Source: Mariannaea sp. PMI_226 (Eukaryota > Ascomycota > Sordariomycetes > Hypocreales > Nectriaceae). Taken from it: a stretch of DNA of 64,000 nucleotides. Of this stretch, positions 41,068-53,433 are shown piece by piece. The DNA lies in the NCBI GenBank assembly GCA_024336345.1, contig JANFOG010000001.1, forward strand, positions 806,001 through 870,000, in the 5' to 3' direction. The notes under the pieces were generated by a model that saw nothing but the letters and a program-made list of their open reading frames with translations, searched no databases and was not told the DNA's origin. Position numbers and translations under genes: made by a program. Each line of letters opens with the position of its first letter. Positions within the stretch are counted from its first letter, which is position 1.

Positions 41068-42738
41068 ATGCTTCAACGATTCTTCGCTATCGCGCCTCTG
41101 CTGGCTCAACTCGCCGCTGGTGCTCCTGGGCTGGACCCAAGAGAGCAACTTGCAATCACCACTACCACCACCACCATCACTGTCACTTCATCTTCTGTCT
41201 CTTCTGTTTCTTCTTCTTCTCTTTCTTACTCCGCTGTATCAGCTATTGCAGCCTCAACGGCTACAGTAGCCCAGTCAGCGCTGGCTTCATCACAACCTCT
41301 TCTTGTTGAACAGTCTGAACTGACGGGCCTTGATGGCTCAGAAGAGCTGAACTCAACCACCGATATTGACCCCAGAGCTGCCGGAAAGCGAAATGTTCTA
41401 TACTTCACAAACTGGTAAGTTGATCAGGATCCTTTTTGATTCCGGGATGTATCCTCCTTAGCTGACATGTATTTCGAAATAGGGGCATATATGGTGCCAA
41501 TTTCCAACCTCAACAGATCCCAGCGGATGTCGTAACCCATCTTCTTTATGCCTTTCTGGATATAGGCAGCGATGGCGCCGTGTAAGTCAACTGATAAAAA
41601 GCGAACACTTCATTCTCCTTCAACGATGATTTTTCGCATCTCTACTCTCGCTCTCTCTCTCCTCTTTCTCTCAAAAACTAACCTTTCTTTGCCTTTTAGA
41701 AAATCATCAGACACCTATTCAGATCTCGAGAAACACTATCCCACTGACTCGTGGAACGACAATGGCAAAAACGCCTACGGCTGCGTCAAGCAGCTCTACA
41801 TGCTCAAGAAGAAGCACCGCAACTTCAAAACACTCTTGTCCATCGGCGGCTGGACATACTCGCCCAAGTTCGCCCCTGTGGCCGCTGACCCGGTGAAGCG
41901 CAAGAACTTCGTCGACAGCGCCGTCCGCCTGCTAGCCGACTGGGGCTTTGACGGTGTTGACATCGACTGGGAGTATCCGACCAACGCGGACGAGGCCAAC
42001 AACTACGTCCTGCTTCTCAAGGAGATGCGTGCTGCTCTGGACTCGTACGCAAAGTCCAACAAGCTCAAGTACCGCTTCCTCATCACCGTCGCCTCACCGG
42101 CCGGCCCAACCCACTACCAGGTCATGAATATGAAAGCCATGGACGCTTACATCGATGCCTGGCATCTCATGGCCTACGACTACGCAGGGTCCTGGGACTC
42201 CATCACTGGTCATCAAGCCGCGCTGTACAAGGCCAGGCACACACCTCAGTCAACCCCCTTCCGCACCAACGGCGCCGTGGTCGACTACGTGACCAAGGGT
42301 ATCGCGGCTCAAAAGATCGTCATGGGCATGCCGCTCTATGGCCGGTCCTTTGCCAACACGGCCGGCATGGGTCACCCCTTCGTCGGCGTCGGCGGTGGTT
42401 CCATCGAGAACGGGGTGTACACGTACAAGGACCTGCCGCGGCCCGGCGCGAAGATATACATGAACACCGAGGCCATTGCCAGCTTCTCATACGACCCATC
42501 AAAGAAAGAGCTCGTCACATACGAGAGCCCCGCCACGGCCAAGATCAAGGCCGGCTACATTCAACGCCATAACTTGGGTGGCGCCATGTACTGGGAAGCG
42601 AGCGGCGATAAGACAGGCTCCCAAAGCATTATCCGAACCGTAGCCAAGAAGCTGGGCGCTCTCGAATCAACGCGAAACATGCTGTCGTATCCTCAGAGTG
42701 TGTACGACAACATTCGGGCCGGAATGCCTTCGTCATGA
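41068..42738 (+). CDS. Secreted GH18 chitinase
   Basis: This is an extracellular endochitinase of the 42 kDa ech42-like type, cleaving beta-1,4-linked GlcNAc by substrate-assisted catalysis. Three exons, 41068-41414, 41483-41581 and 41700-42738, give 494 residues. A signal peptide covers about 1-18 (MLQRFFAIAPLLAQLAAGA). Next is an unusual Ser/Thr-rich spacer (about 30-105), and then AAGKR, a Kex2-type site immediately before NVLYFTNWGIYG where the TIM barrel begins. SIGGWTYS and the catalytic DGVDIDWEYP are intact, with E240 the acid. The usual alpha+beta insertion appears around YKDLPRPGAKIYMN, and GGAMYWEASGDK closes the barrel. No chitin-binding module is present. The promoter has a TATA box. 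Confidence 0.95.
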
Positions 42739-43463
42739 CGCTTTGTTCTCTGGGAGGTTTTTTTCTTTTCTTTCTCTTCCCCTTTGCGTGTGTACATACA
42801 AACTGCATGGCATTCATGGTTACTATCATCTCTTTCTCCTTTTTCGCATACCCAAAGGTAGATAGGCAGATAGACACCTCTCACAGGGTGGCTTTGTGTG
42901 ACGTCGACACGAAGCTATCACATACCCTTGTACTTTTAGTTTTGAATATGGTAGGTAGAGAAGTAGACGCAACATTTCTTTCAAGGTAGGTTAGGCAGGT
43001 AGGTAAGAAAGCTAGCATAGGACAAACGAGGTTTTATGTGTTTTTTTTTGGTCAAGTCATATATCAAAGGTAACCAGACACTGCATAGACGTGAGAGCCC
43101 TGATGAATGAATCTCGCCTGTCCCTTATTCTACAGAAAACTAGGTAATACAGCCTGCAAATGAAGTATGACGTTGAAAAGCCAAACCAAAAAAAAAGAAA
43201 CGGAGGGAAACAAGAACAAAAAAAGCAAAGAAACACAAAGACCCCGTGTCAGTCAGTGGTTGTTAAAAGATTAAAACCTGTTTGGACATGTCGCGCGCCA
43301 TTCTCCATCCATTTTTCAACATCACCCAATTCCCGCTCCATCCTCAAAATTCTTGGTCTTTGCCATCTATCACATCCTTTCCGGAGAGGGAGACAATTGG
43401 GTGACTGTGTCTCTATTACCTTGCCCTGTGGCCATGTATCTGAATGAATCATCGTGACATCCA
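42739..43463. other. Convergent 3' region, chitinase (+) / ssr4 (-)
   Basis: No gene is seen. TAGGTAGG-type words occur at 42856-42864 and 42950-43005, and an A-rich patch at 43187-43237. Confidence 0.4.
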
Positions 43464-45693
43464 CTACATGTCTTGCCCCTGAGGAGTGCCTGAGTGATCG
43501 ACACCATGGAAGGCATCTCCAAAGGCCGAGTCCTCCATATCCATATTCAGATCCAAGCCTTCACCTAGTTCGCCCGCAGAACCATCAAGTGTTGGGCCGT
43601 CAAAGCTAGCCAAGGCATCGCCAGCGGAGTCCAGATCGCCGAGGGAGCTAAAGTCATTCTGATCGAACGACACGGATCCACCATCGGTGACAGCTGGGGT
43701 TCCAGCCCCGGAAGCCGGCTTTGCAGCGGCTGCAGCGGCATTCTTAGCTGTCTCGCTGTCCGCGCTTGATCCTGCAGCTTGCGCGGTGGGAGGAGACACC
43801 CCGTCCTTCGGAACGACAACCCAGTCTCCGGAGCCGGTTCCCTGGTCAGGGGCAACCGAATCGCGAGCAGGCGCATCGGTCCCGCCCATGGACACATCTC
43901 CACCGCTGGGAGCTGGTTGAGCTCGAGCTTGAGGAGGTGCGGGTGATGCAGCCTGGGCATTCGATGGAGTAGCCGCGCCTGATTGAACACCAGACAGGTG
44001 AGGCTGAGGCGTAGGGAAGTTATTCAGAGGGGTAGAAGTCGCGCTAATACCAGTGCCTATCTGGTCCAGGAGCCCGGCAGCAGTGTTACCCATATCGACA
44101 TCTGATTCACCAATCATGACACCACTGTTCTGTGAGCCAGTGTTGGATGGCTGTCGTGAGAGTTGCGGAGCCGGGGCCGGCTCCGGCGCTGGCGCTTGAT
44201 ACCCGCCATCTTGGACGCGCTTCACTGGAGGTTGAGTACCGACTTTGTGTCCAACGACGGATTCAACCTCAGCAACAATCTCATCAACAGTCTTATTGCT
44301 GGTGGGATGGGGTTTGCTGTCTTCATCCTGAGGGTCTACCCTCCCCTCGACTCGCCAGATCTCAGGCCCCGTTTCCTCAACCACAACTCGGAGTTCACTC
44401 TCTCTGGTGTCCATGAGTGATGCCTGTTTGAATTCAGCCATGGCTTCAGCATGGGCGGCCTTCATCTTCTCGATTTCGGCCTCAGTATCTTTCATGTGCT
44501 TGTTAAAGCGTCTGCGGAACTCCTCCGCCATGGCAGGGTCCAGACGGCCGACATATGGCTTGTCAGTCACAGCGGTGGGTGCATCGCCTGCGTGAGCGGA
44601 GAAAATGCCCTCCGTTAGCGAGGAGAGCTCGCCCTTGAAGCCCAAGCCAAGGTCCGCAGGGGTAATCTGGTTTATTCTGTAGGGGGAGGACAGGATCTCT
44701 TCCATCCATTCATGATTTTGTTGGTACCGACTCAGTGAGATTTCCCTCGGAGTGAGGTGGTCAAACATGTCGCCTCGGGAAATATCTTCGTCATCGTCAA
44801 ACGCAGCGTCAAGCTGGGGCATGCCAGGAACAGCAGCTTGTTGGGCCTGGTTCGCAGCATGTCGGGCGCGCTTTGCTGGAGGTGCTTGAGGAGCCTGAGG
44901 AGGATATGCCATTTGCGCAGGGACTCCGCGGGCTGGCATCTGTGGTTGGGCCTGCTGGCGGGTAGGATCCGGTAACGTAGGCCAGTTGACACGGTCGGAA
45001 AGCATAAATTCCTTGCGCCGGATCTGGCCGGCTCTCTGGAGATAATGCCTCTGCTGCATGATGGCGTTGACTCGTTCATCGTAGGGAATCATGGACACAG
45101 GGACTCGATCATTCGGCTCGGCGGGTCCGTAGTGCACAATGAAGAGGCTGATGTCTGGTTGAGGGGGGTTGACGTGGCCAGGAATAGGGACAATTCGGAA
45201 TCTTCGTCGAGCGTGGAGGGCGTACTGTTCACCAGGAATGTAACCAGCTTTTTGATAATAGATTTCGAGCATCTGCCGTGCTGTCAGCATAGGTATCCTA
45301 CCACGTAGGGCACATGCAGCCGTACCAAACCGTTGCCCAAGTCCTGCTTGTAGAGCTGCTCTGGGGGAGCCCAGATGAAACCATCAGTGGCAAAGTTAGT
45401 GCCCAAACGCTGCAGCGGCTGCCAGGTGAGGAGGATTGTGCCATCGGCAGGCTTGTCAAGGTATGTCCAGAAGAAGGGTGCCCGATCTCGCGCGACTTGT
45501 GGAGCACTCATAAGCCATTTCGCAACCTCATTAATGTCCAGGCGAGGCATCACTGGGTATCGAAACGAGGAGATGAGGTGGACATGGGGCATCTAGAAGA
45601 AAATTAATATTGGTTGAACGCAACGTATGACGCGCGCAATGGGTTGCTCACGAGGTCCTGGGGGACGCCCTGGCTGGGATCTGGCTGGGCCAT
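43464..45693 (-). CDS. ssr4: SWI/SNF and RSC complexes subunit Ssr4-like
   Basis: In S. pombe Ssr4 is shared by the SWI/SNF and RSC chromatin remodellers. Three exons, 45693-45652 (42 nt), 45592-45326 and 45272-43464, give 705 residues. The conserved N-terminal domain, known as DUF1750, occupies about residues 1-330: MAQPDPSQGVPQDLMPHVHL, RYPVMPRLDINEVAKWLMSA, then WTYLDKPADGTILLTWQPLQ and MLEIYYQKAGYIPGEQYALH after the second intron. The rest is low complexity, rich in Pro, Gln, Ala and Ser, with an acidic C-terminus (DLNMDMEDSAFGDAFHG). Both splice junctions fall between conserved residues and keep phase 0. Function is transferred from the S. pombe protein. Confidence 0.88.
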
Positions 45694-46583
45694 ATTCATC
45701 GTCGTCGCCCTTGTCGGGAGTCAACGTGTGCACAGGTCGAGCGTGGCGATGAACGCCTTTTAGGAGCAGCGGCGCACAGGACTCGGATTCTATGCTGTGA
45801 GGTGGCGGCAAAGCGAGAGGTAGGAGGTTGATACAATGATGCGGCGCAACGAGAGTTCGCGATGTTGGTTGACAGAGCAATTGACTGCGTCCTGCGCAAG
45901 CTCCAAACTTCTCGCGACGAGGCTGTGGATGGCTGACCAATCAGAGGGTGCATATTCCTGCAGTCAGGTGGGTCTCCTTTTTCGCGGCTCGACGAGCCTC
46001 GCCCCTCACGTCTCCCGAAAAGCGAATAAAGCGCAGCCATCTTAGGATTTATGCATGTAAGTCGCATTCTCTGTCATACCAGAGTCAGGCCGCTGACCTC
46101 GAGACTATTATTGGTACATAATTATCAGTACGTATAGTCTAGATGTTGTTTTCATGTAATGACCGTCAAGACCCCCAGCTGGAAATGGCAGTAATCTCAA
46201 AGCCGAGTCGCCAGCCAGGACCAGCTTCACTCTCTACCCAGTGCGGTAGCATGGATTACTAGTGTCTTTCCTTCACAATGGTTCTTCAGCTAAAGAGGGA
46301 CAGCTTGTGTAGCCGACGATTCAAGTGTCGCTCAACTTTTCTTACTTCATACTTTCGAAAAAAAAACTTGGTCATAGCATTCATTTTTTAAAACTTAGGC
46401 TCCAGGACCTCATAGTAGTCCCCCCTGAGCACTTCTAAACCCAATTCATTCCATTACCCAGTGCGGCGCCAGTATACCCTGCGTACCTATTCAAAACACC
46501 TGATGGCAAGACGCAGTCACCAGGCACTGATCGTTCTATCATATTTACTTTCCTCTGTCCACCAGCCTCTGCTCGCCATCTCC
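45694..46583. other. Intergenic region, ssr4 promoter and gnd1 3' end (both -)
   Basis: An 890 bp interval with no gene. The AT-rich 46320-46400 part contains an A run; nothing further is recognised. Confidence 0.4.
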
Positions 46584-48647
46584 TTACGCCTGGTAGGTAG
46601 AGGCGGACACGTTGCCACCACGGCCGGTCCAGTTGACGTGGATGTCAGTGTTGACAGGGTACTTCTCATTAGCAGCCTCGGGCTTGACACGGAAGGTGTG
46701 GGCACCGAAGTAGTCACGCTGGGCCTGGAGAAGGTTGGCGGGAAGGTCCTTGGTGCGGTAACCGTCGAACCACGACAGAGCAGTCGAGAAAGCGGGGGTG
46801 GGAATGCCAAGGAGGGCAGACTGAGCGACAACAGATCGCCAGCCGGGCTGGGCCGTGTGGATGGCCTTGTTGAAGAAGTCGTCGAACAGGAGGTTCTGGA
46901 GGTCGTTGTCCTTTCGGTAAGCAGCGGTGATATCCTTAAGGAAGACGGATCGGATGATGCAACCGCCACGCCACATGAGGGCAATGGAGGGCTTGTTGAG
47001 CTTCCAGTTGTACTCTCGGGCAGCCTATAGTAATGAACTGTTAGTATTTTTTTTTCTCTTTTTCAAAGTGCTCAGTCAAATTTTGGACCGGGGGTATCTC
47101 ACCTCCTGCATCAGCATGAAGCCCTGGGCGTAGGAAACGATCTTGGAGGCGTAGAGGGCCTGCTCGAGATCATCAAGGAACTGAGCCTTGTCACCCTCAA
47201 ACTTGGTGGTGCGGCTGACAAAGTTCAGCTTGCTAGAGGCAGCAACACGCTCGTCCTTGATGGCAGACAGGCATCGGGCGAGGACGGCCTCAGCGATCAG
47301 AGTCACGGGCTGGCCAAGGTCAAGGGAGTTGACAGCAGTCCACTTGCCAGTTCCCTTCTGGCCGGCCTTGTCGAGAATCTTCTCAACGAGAGCGGTGCCA
47401 TCATCGTCGTTGAAGTACATGATATCACGAGTGATCTCGATAAGGAAGGAGTCAAGAACACCAGTGTTCCACTTGGTGAAGACGTCACCAATCTCCTTGT
47501 TGGAAAGACCGAGACCACGCTTCATGATGTCGTAGGCCTAGAATCGACGAAAGGTTAGAAAACAATGAGCGAGATAGATTCAACGCATTCCAGCAATTCA
47601 TACCTCGCAAATAAGCTGCATGTCACCATACTCAATACCGTTGTGGACCATCTTGACGTAGTGACCAGCACCCTCATCACCGACCCACTCACAGCACGGC
47701 TCATTGTCGCTCTTGGCAGCAATGCTCTGGAAGATATCCTTGATATGGGGCCAGGCCTCCTCGTTGCCACCGGGCATCAGGGAAGGACCATATCGAGCAC
47801 CCTCCTCACCGCCAGAGACACCAGAGCCGACGAATCGGATGCCCTTGGTGTTGAGGTACTGGGTGCGGCGGTTTGAGTCAGGGAAGTGAGAGTTACCACC
47901 ATCAATGATGATGTCACCCTGGTCAAGCAGGGGTAGGAGCTTCTCAATCCAGTCATCGACAGCCTTACCGGCCTGGACCAGAAGCATGACACGGCGGGGA
48001 GACTTGAGCTTGCTAACGAACTCCTCGACGGATTGGGCGCCAACAATGGACTTGCCCTTGGCCTCGTTCTCGAGGAATCGGTCGACCTTGGAGACGGTTC
48101 GGTTGAAGGCGCAGATGGTGAATCCGTTATCGGCCATGTTCAGGATAAGGTTCTGTCCCCTAGAGATCTTTTGTCAACAAAGGAACACGAAAAGGCGAGC
48201 GGGCCCAGGAGTTGGGTTAGATACTTACATGACAGCAAGGCCGATGAGGCCCAGATCCGCACTTGGTACAGAGTTAGCATGATTCGCGTCTGGAGTCGTG
48301 TTTGAAGGCGAGGAAGAAGTTGAGGAGAATTTGGGACCGCCCAACTTGATATTTGCAAGACGGGCGCTGCCTCGAGTCCGTGAGCCTTGTTCACACCGGG
48401 GAATTGTTCTTATTCTGGCACAGTGGGCAGCGCACAGCTGCGACGCAAGCGACTGCGAGGAAATCCCACGATTTAGAGCTCTCAGCGTGCGCGAATTGAG
48501 GCACAACTGACTGAGCAGCATCAAGAACTCTTGGGGCGGGGTGGTGGGGTAGAAAGGTCAAGGAGACGAAGGAGGGGTGGTGGGAGCTTTTTGCGAGGGG
48601 GAAGAAGACGCTGAGGAGGGGGAGAGGACTTACACGGGGCCAGACAT
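46584..48647 (-). CDS. gnd1: 6-phosphogluconate dehydrogenase, decarboxylating
   Basis: The enzyme makes ribulose-5-phosphate, CO2 and NADPH in the oxidative pentose phosphate pathway. Five exons: 48647-48634 (14 nt), 48261-48229 (33 nt), 48159-47604, 47537-47103 and 47024-46584; total 492 residues, the usual size. The first three exons assemble [20 protein letters not shown], the NADP-binding Rossmann turn, so the two tiny exons are certain. NRT of the cofactor site ([11 protein letters not shown]), [16 protein letters not shown], the signature [20 protein letters not shown] and the catalytic [17 protein letters not shown] are all intact. Intron 1 is long for this genome (372 nt). Confidence 0.96.
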
Positions 48648-49446
48648 GATGAATGAATAATATGGGTGAGGTCGAGGATAATGGTATGGGGAGTAAAGAG
48701 GTAAGTTGGATTGGATTGGAGTAGAATGGGAAGAAAAAAATAAAAGGAAGAAGAAATGAGGAGAGGAGAAGATTTCACAGGAGAAATATCAAGGCCTGGG
48801 GAAGGGCAGGATAGGTAAGAAAATATAGTAAGAGAAGCGAGCGATGACGGTCACTGACGGAACGGGGTGTAGCACGGCGACCTGACCTTACCCCCCTCCC
48901 CCTCCTCCTTACCTGAGCCAGCTCTCAAACTACCTTACGTACCAAACCTACAAGCATCCATCAACAAGCTCCTGTACCTCTCCTGGCCTATCTTACCTAT
49001 CTCTACGGAGTACCTATGACATTGTTGCAGTACGTACTCGGAGGGAGGAGCTCCCCAAGCCGCCCTACCTTGTCTACCTACCTTGTCGACCTCGCCGTGT
49101 CCAGCGGACTTGAGACTCACCTAGCTGGCGGCGACTGGCCCAGCCGGAGTTTGCTCCCTTGCTAAGCTTGGCTGTGCTCGCGCCAAGTAAAGTGGGCCCT
49201 GTCACTGATGGGCGGGGCAGCGCGCGGAGCTTCCACTCTCTCTGCTACCAATGCTCCGTGATGCTACCTACCTGAAGTAATTACAGTTAGGTACCTATCT
49301 AACTTATTACCTTACTTCCATTACCTACCTACCTTAGCCTGCCTACAGTATACGGAGTACTATTGCAATTTACTTCCCCTAGTATATCCTGTACCGTCCA
49401 TGTGTCGTCATCATCTACATCATACCAACTGAAATGGGAGGTTTAT

Positions 49447-49478
<32 letters not shown>

Positions 49479-52359
49479 CGGTTTGGACACTAATTACACC
49501 TGCCTCATATTACTATGCATGTCCGCTTTTCAAGAAAATGGTCGCAAGGCAGTCTACTATGTAAATATAATACAGCACCTTGGATTCCCCCCATCAATCA
49601 AGAACATGGGGGGAAGGATTGTCCTTGTGGTGCTGACAAACTGTGGGGGTTGCTTGTTAATTCCATTTGGATGGTTTCTTTTGCGTGGTCTTGGCCTGCG
49701 TCGCCGAGGAATCCGATGCTTTGTCTTACTGATGCTGTATTTTACTACCTATCACGCTGGTGATACGAATAGGTGCTTCATAATATTTCCACCATCGTTA
49801 CCGTCAAACGACAAATTCTTCATCATCATCATGCAGACACCATTCCCACATTCGGTGAAATTAGAAGCAATCTGTGCCCAGAGATTTTCCTGTGATTTTT
49901 TCATGGCCCCCCTCCCACGCCGCGGCCCTTTTAGTGCGAGTTGCGAGACAAGGCTACGACGTTCAAAGTGTCGTCGCAGTTACGGACCGAGTTGGACGCC
50001 CCCATCCCTCCCAATTGGGCTTCATATGCTACTTTTTCACGGAGTAAATTAGTTAATTACGTCGGTGCCCAGTGACGGATTGGAATCTCCCACGCCACGA
50101 CCAGACCATCTCCGGACCACGGACTTCTCTTTTCCGGAGACACGCCGTAACGCAGGCAAAACGCACCTCACTGGAAATGCATTTGCATCGCCCAGCTCGC
50201 CGTGAGCTTGTATTACACTGGTTTCGTAGACACCACCAAGCGTATCATCCTCATCCCCACCTTTGTTTGACCAAATGAACTTCTCAATGCAGCCCCCTCT
50301 CAAGTGTTTCTCTAGGTCCTGTAGATTACGAACTCTAGAGACAACGCATTGTGAAAATGCCCTCATCAGTGCTCCAATTGGACACATTTCAGACAGACCT
50401 CTCAAACCTTTGAGAAACATGGCCCATCCCGTTGGGGCTCTACCGCTACCTTCCCGTCACTGTTGGGACTTCACGATGGATCCCCTAAGCGCGTTTTCAC
50501 CACTGCCGTACCAATTGAGCCCTTCAGTCGGACAGTAGCCCGAACACCCCAAAAACACCCCCATCCCAACGTGCGCCTTTTCGAGGCCTGAGCGGGTAGA
50601 GCAGCGCAAATCCGAACCGAGACGCCCGCCGGATGGGGTGGAGGAAAGGGCCCAGAAAAGGCCGCACAGGGTACCGTGGCAACAGTCACATCTACCAAAG
50701 CTAAGAAGCAACGTGGTGACGAAAAGCTCTTCACCAACAAGCGTGCTCCCCAGTTGCCTTCTCGTAGCACCAGCAAGCGTTGGAGAGGAGGGGGAGGGGT
50801 CGAGGGAGGGGTTGTCTACTCCACCGGAATCAAATCCGGAAAATGATATGGTGGTGGGCGGCGCCCTCGCCGAGTTGGTAGAATCTCAGCTCTAATCCGC
50901 CGAGGTCGCCCGCTCACCTGGACGAAGACGGGACGACCCAGGGACTAAAGAACCAGTACGTAAGCTGAAAAAAGTAGCATCATGATGCACCTCGTCTTCC
51001 AGCCGCATGGTATTTAGAAATTCGGAAATGGGGTCAACTGCACGGTATGCGAGTGGGGGAAATGCCACAAGGGCCTTCAACTGGTTGCTGGCCATACACC
51101 CAATATTTAGCCCCAATTAGCCGGTGATCAAAGTCCACCACCACCTCCGAGCCCAACCAACGTATCTGGAATCAATGTATTTTGCCGCGACATCCAACAC
51201 ACTTTGGACTACGTACTTCGGATTCGAACGCTTCTTGGCGGTAAATATCTCTCAATACCACTGCTGGCGGGCTTCAAAGCCTGCACAATCATAATCCATA
51301 GTCCACTGCGTGCTTTCTCCGGCACTTTTCTATCTCGTGTTAGTCGTATGCACTGCAAATTACGTAGGGATTTACCCACACTGCGTACATTCCCGTTGAT
51401 GATAGTTCATTCGCAAAGTCCGTGGGTTGTTATACACGTTGAAGGATAATTACATAAGCCTCTTGTCAAGTAATTAATATGATGTCCCGTCTGCGGTCTT
51501 TGATTACCTCTGTCCTTTACTTGAACAATCAATCCACCGGTGCCAGTATTTTGATCGGACCCACGAACTCCATTTCTCGCGCCAGACTGGACCGCTTCAA
51601 GAAACCCATGCACCCAAGACTATGACTCGATGTGATGGAGCCTGATCGATAAACGACTATCGCGCCGCCAGCCGCAAACTTGAGCCCACAATAGTCCCTC
51701 AGGATTGTATAATCTCATCATGTCATGATATTCGCGCAGCGTCTGACAATCTGCACATGTAATTCGTTTCAAACATCATGATTCCTTAGGTTGAAGCCAT
51801 TCACCTTTTGCACTTACTACTGTATGTACGACACAGCCCTCTTCATATCGTATTGCACATTTTGTACTTCGTACTCTACAGTAGGCCAAATACGACTACT
51901 TCCCACTCTTGTTGCGCCTTTTTTTTTCTCCTTTTACATTGTGCCTCTCGCATTTGTGTACTTAGTGAGTGTGATATTAGACCCTGAGTAACTTACCTCC
52001 CATCCATCTGATATGGGTGGATGAAAGTACGTACCTAGATATCATGTTTTCGCACGTGACCCTTCACCGTCGCCGCTCACCGAGCTCGAAATTTTGTTCA
52101 CCTGGCAAGGCTGTATGTAGGCCCAAGCGCGGCGAAACATCTACTACTTGATACATCCATCGCCATCTCTTTTGCAGGTTCACCACCAACCTCCGCAAGC
52201 ATTTCGATCATTTCAGCCGACGGCATCATCGCAACGTCAACGGAAAAAGGGTTTTCGTGACGCACTTCCAAAAAGGAAAGAAAAAAGGAACTTTGAGCAG
52301 AAAACTCGGCTCAAGGTACGTGCTTAATATCTGGCTTTGCTTTTGGGGCGATATTCATC
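48648..52359. other. Gene-poor region between gnd1 (-) and the RBM42-like gene (+)
   Basis: A 3.7 kb divergent interval. The first 700 bp (48890-49360) are dense in TACCTACC, GTACCT and TACGGAGTAC words. A run of 31 T lies at 49448-49478. Plus-strand 49363-50052 is open for 229 codons but begins at TTG and encodes the poly-T as Phe; minus-strand 50049-50420 has an ATG and 123 codons but no recognisable motif. Neither is called. No tRNA, 5S or transposon sequence is recognised. Confidence 0.5.
49448..49478 (+). repeat. Poly-T run of 31
   Basis: This is an uninterrupted T homopolymer. Length may be affected by sequencing slippage. Confidence 0.8.
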
Positions 52360-53433
52360 ATGGCGTACCCTCCTCCTCCAGGCATCGGTAGCAACAGCAG
52401 CAACAGCAACAATCTTCCCCCGAGGCCCCCCGCCTCAAAAGGCGGGTTTAAGCCTGCGTTTTCTTCCTCCTCGGCTCAGTCAGGCCCGCCCTCCTACTCG
52501 AACACACCCGCCACTTCATACGCTGCGCCATCGTATCCAGCTACCGCAAACGCACACGCTTCGCAGTATGGCGCTACCTACTCCTCGTATTCCAGCGGTC
52601 CTCCCGCGAGCAGCGGGTTGAGCTCGTACGCATCTCATCAGCAGAAACCATCACAGAGCTATGGGGCACAGTCCTACGGTCATCAGAGTTACGGCCAACA
52701 ACAATCCTACGGCCCTCAGAGCTATGGCGCACCCCAGATCCAGAACCCCTTCCCCATCCCCGGGGCCGCCGGTACCGACTATGACCCTGACATGGCCGCC
52801 CAGATTGCGCAGTGGCAGAGTGCATACGTGACCAGAGATGCGACCAAAGAGGGTAAACCCGGCACCGACTCACCCAAACCCGAACCTCAGCAAGCAGTAG
52901 TACCTACCACGGGCCGCCAGAAAACTGTCGCCCGTGAGGGTGGCGGCAAGAAGTGGACTGATGAGACACTACTCGAGTGGGATCCCTCGCATCTTCGCCT
53001 TTTTGTGGGAAACCTTGCTGGCGAAACGACCGACGACTCCCTCCTCAAGGCATTTTCACGGTGGAAATCCGTGCAAAAGGCTCGTGTGATCCGTGATAAA
53101 CGCACACAGAAGTCTCGCGGCTATGGATTCGTCAGCTTCAGCGACGCGGACGACTTCTTTCAGGCGGCCAAGGAAATGAATGGCAAATATATCCAAAGTC
53201 ATCCAGTGACGGTTCGCAAGGCCAACACCGAGATTAAAGTGACCAACGTTAAGGACAAGGATCGAAACGGGAGGAACAACAAGAAGAAGGGCGGATATGG
53301 CGGACACAGTGGGCATGGTGGCGGCGCTGGCGGAAGCAGTAACGGCTACGAGGCCAGCCTGGGTCCCGCCAGTGGTGGCGGAGTCACGAAACCTGGACAG
53401 AAGACGAAGAATGGATTGAGACTGTTGGGATAG
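52360..53433 (+). CDS. RNA-binding protein with one RRM, RBM42-like
   Basis: The single exon encodes 357 residues. The RRM covers about 211-290 with RNP2 LFVGNL (214-219) and RNP1 RGYGFVSF (253-260). The block EWDPSHLRLFVGNLAGETTD, and VRKANTEIKV after the domain, match the RBM42 family, which in animals is linked to splicing and mRNA control. The N-terminus (1-130) is low complexity, Ser/Tyr/Gly/Pro/Gln-rich, with five SYG units between residues 100 and 123. The C-terminus is a Gly-rich, RGG-poor tail. No intron is required. Exact function in fungi is not established. It converges with the TPT transporter. Confidence 0.88.
   Translation: MAYPPPPGIGSNSSNSNNLPPRPPASKGGFKPAFSSSSAQSGPPSYSNTPATSYAAPSYPATANAHASQYGATYSSYSSGPPASSGLSSYASHQQKPSQSYGAQSYGHQSYGQQQSYGPQSYGAPQIQNPFPIPGAAGTDYDPDMAAQIAQWQSAYVTRDATKEGKPGTDSPKPEPQQAVVPTTGRQKTVAREGGGKKWTDETLLEWDPSHLRLFVGNLAGETTDDSLLKAFSRWKSVQKARVIRDKRTQKSRGYGFVSFSDADDFFQAAKEMNGKYIQSHPVTVRKANTEIKVTNVKDKDRNGRNNKKKGGYGGHSGHGGGAGGSSNGYEASLGPASGGGVTKPGQKTKNGLRLLG

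Noticed and set aside
25741..42738. Idea of a secondary-metabolite cluster (methyltransferase, chitinase, transporter)
   Set aside because: There is no backbone PKS, NRPS or terpene synthase, and the genes between are housekeeping.
49363..50052. Plus-strand ORF of 229 codons
   Set aside because: It starts at TTG, includes the poly-T run as Phe, and shows no motif.
50058..50110. Possible tRNA 3' end (minus strand TTCCAATCC followed by a GGCACCG end)
   Set aside because: T stem and acceptor stem do not pair and no anticodon arm could be drawn.
50049..50420. Minus-strand ORF of 123 codons with an ATG
   Set aside because: No family is recognisable and no promoter or intron signals support it.
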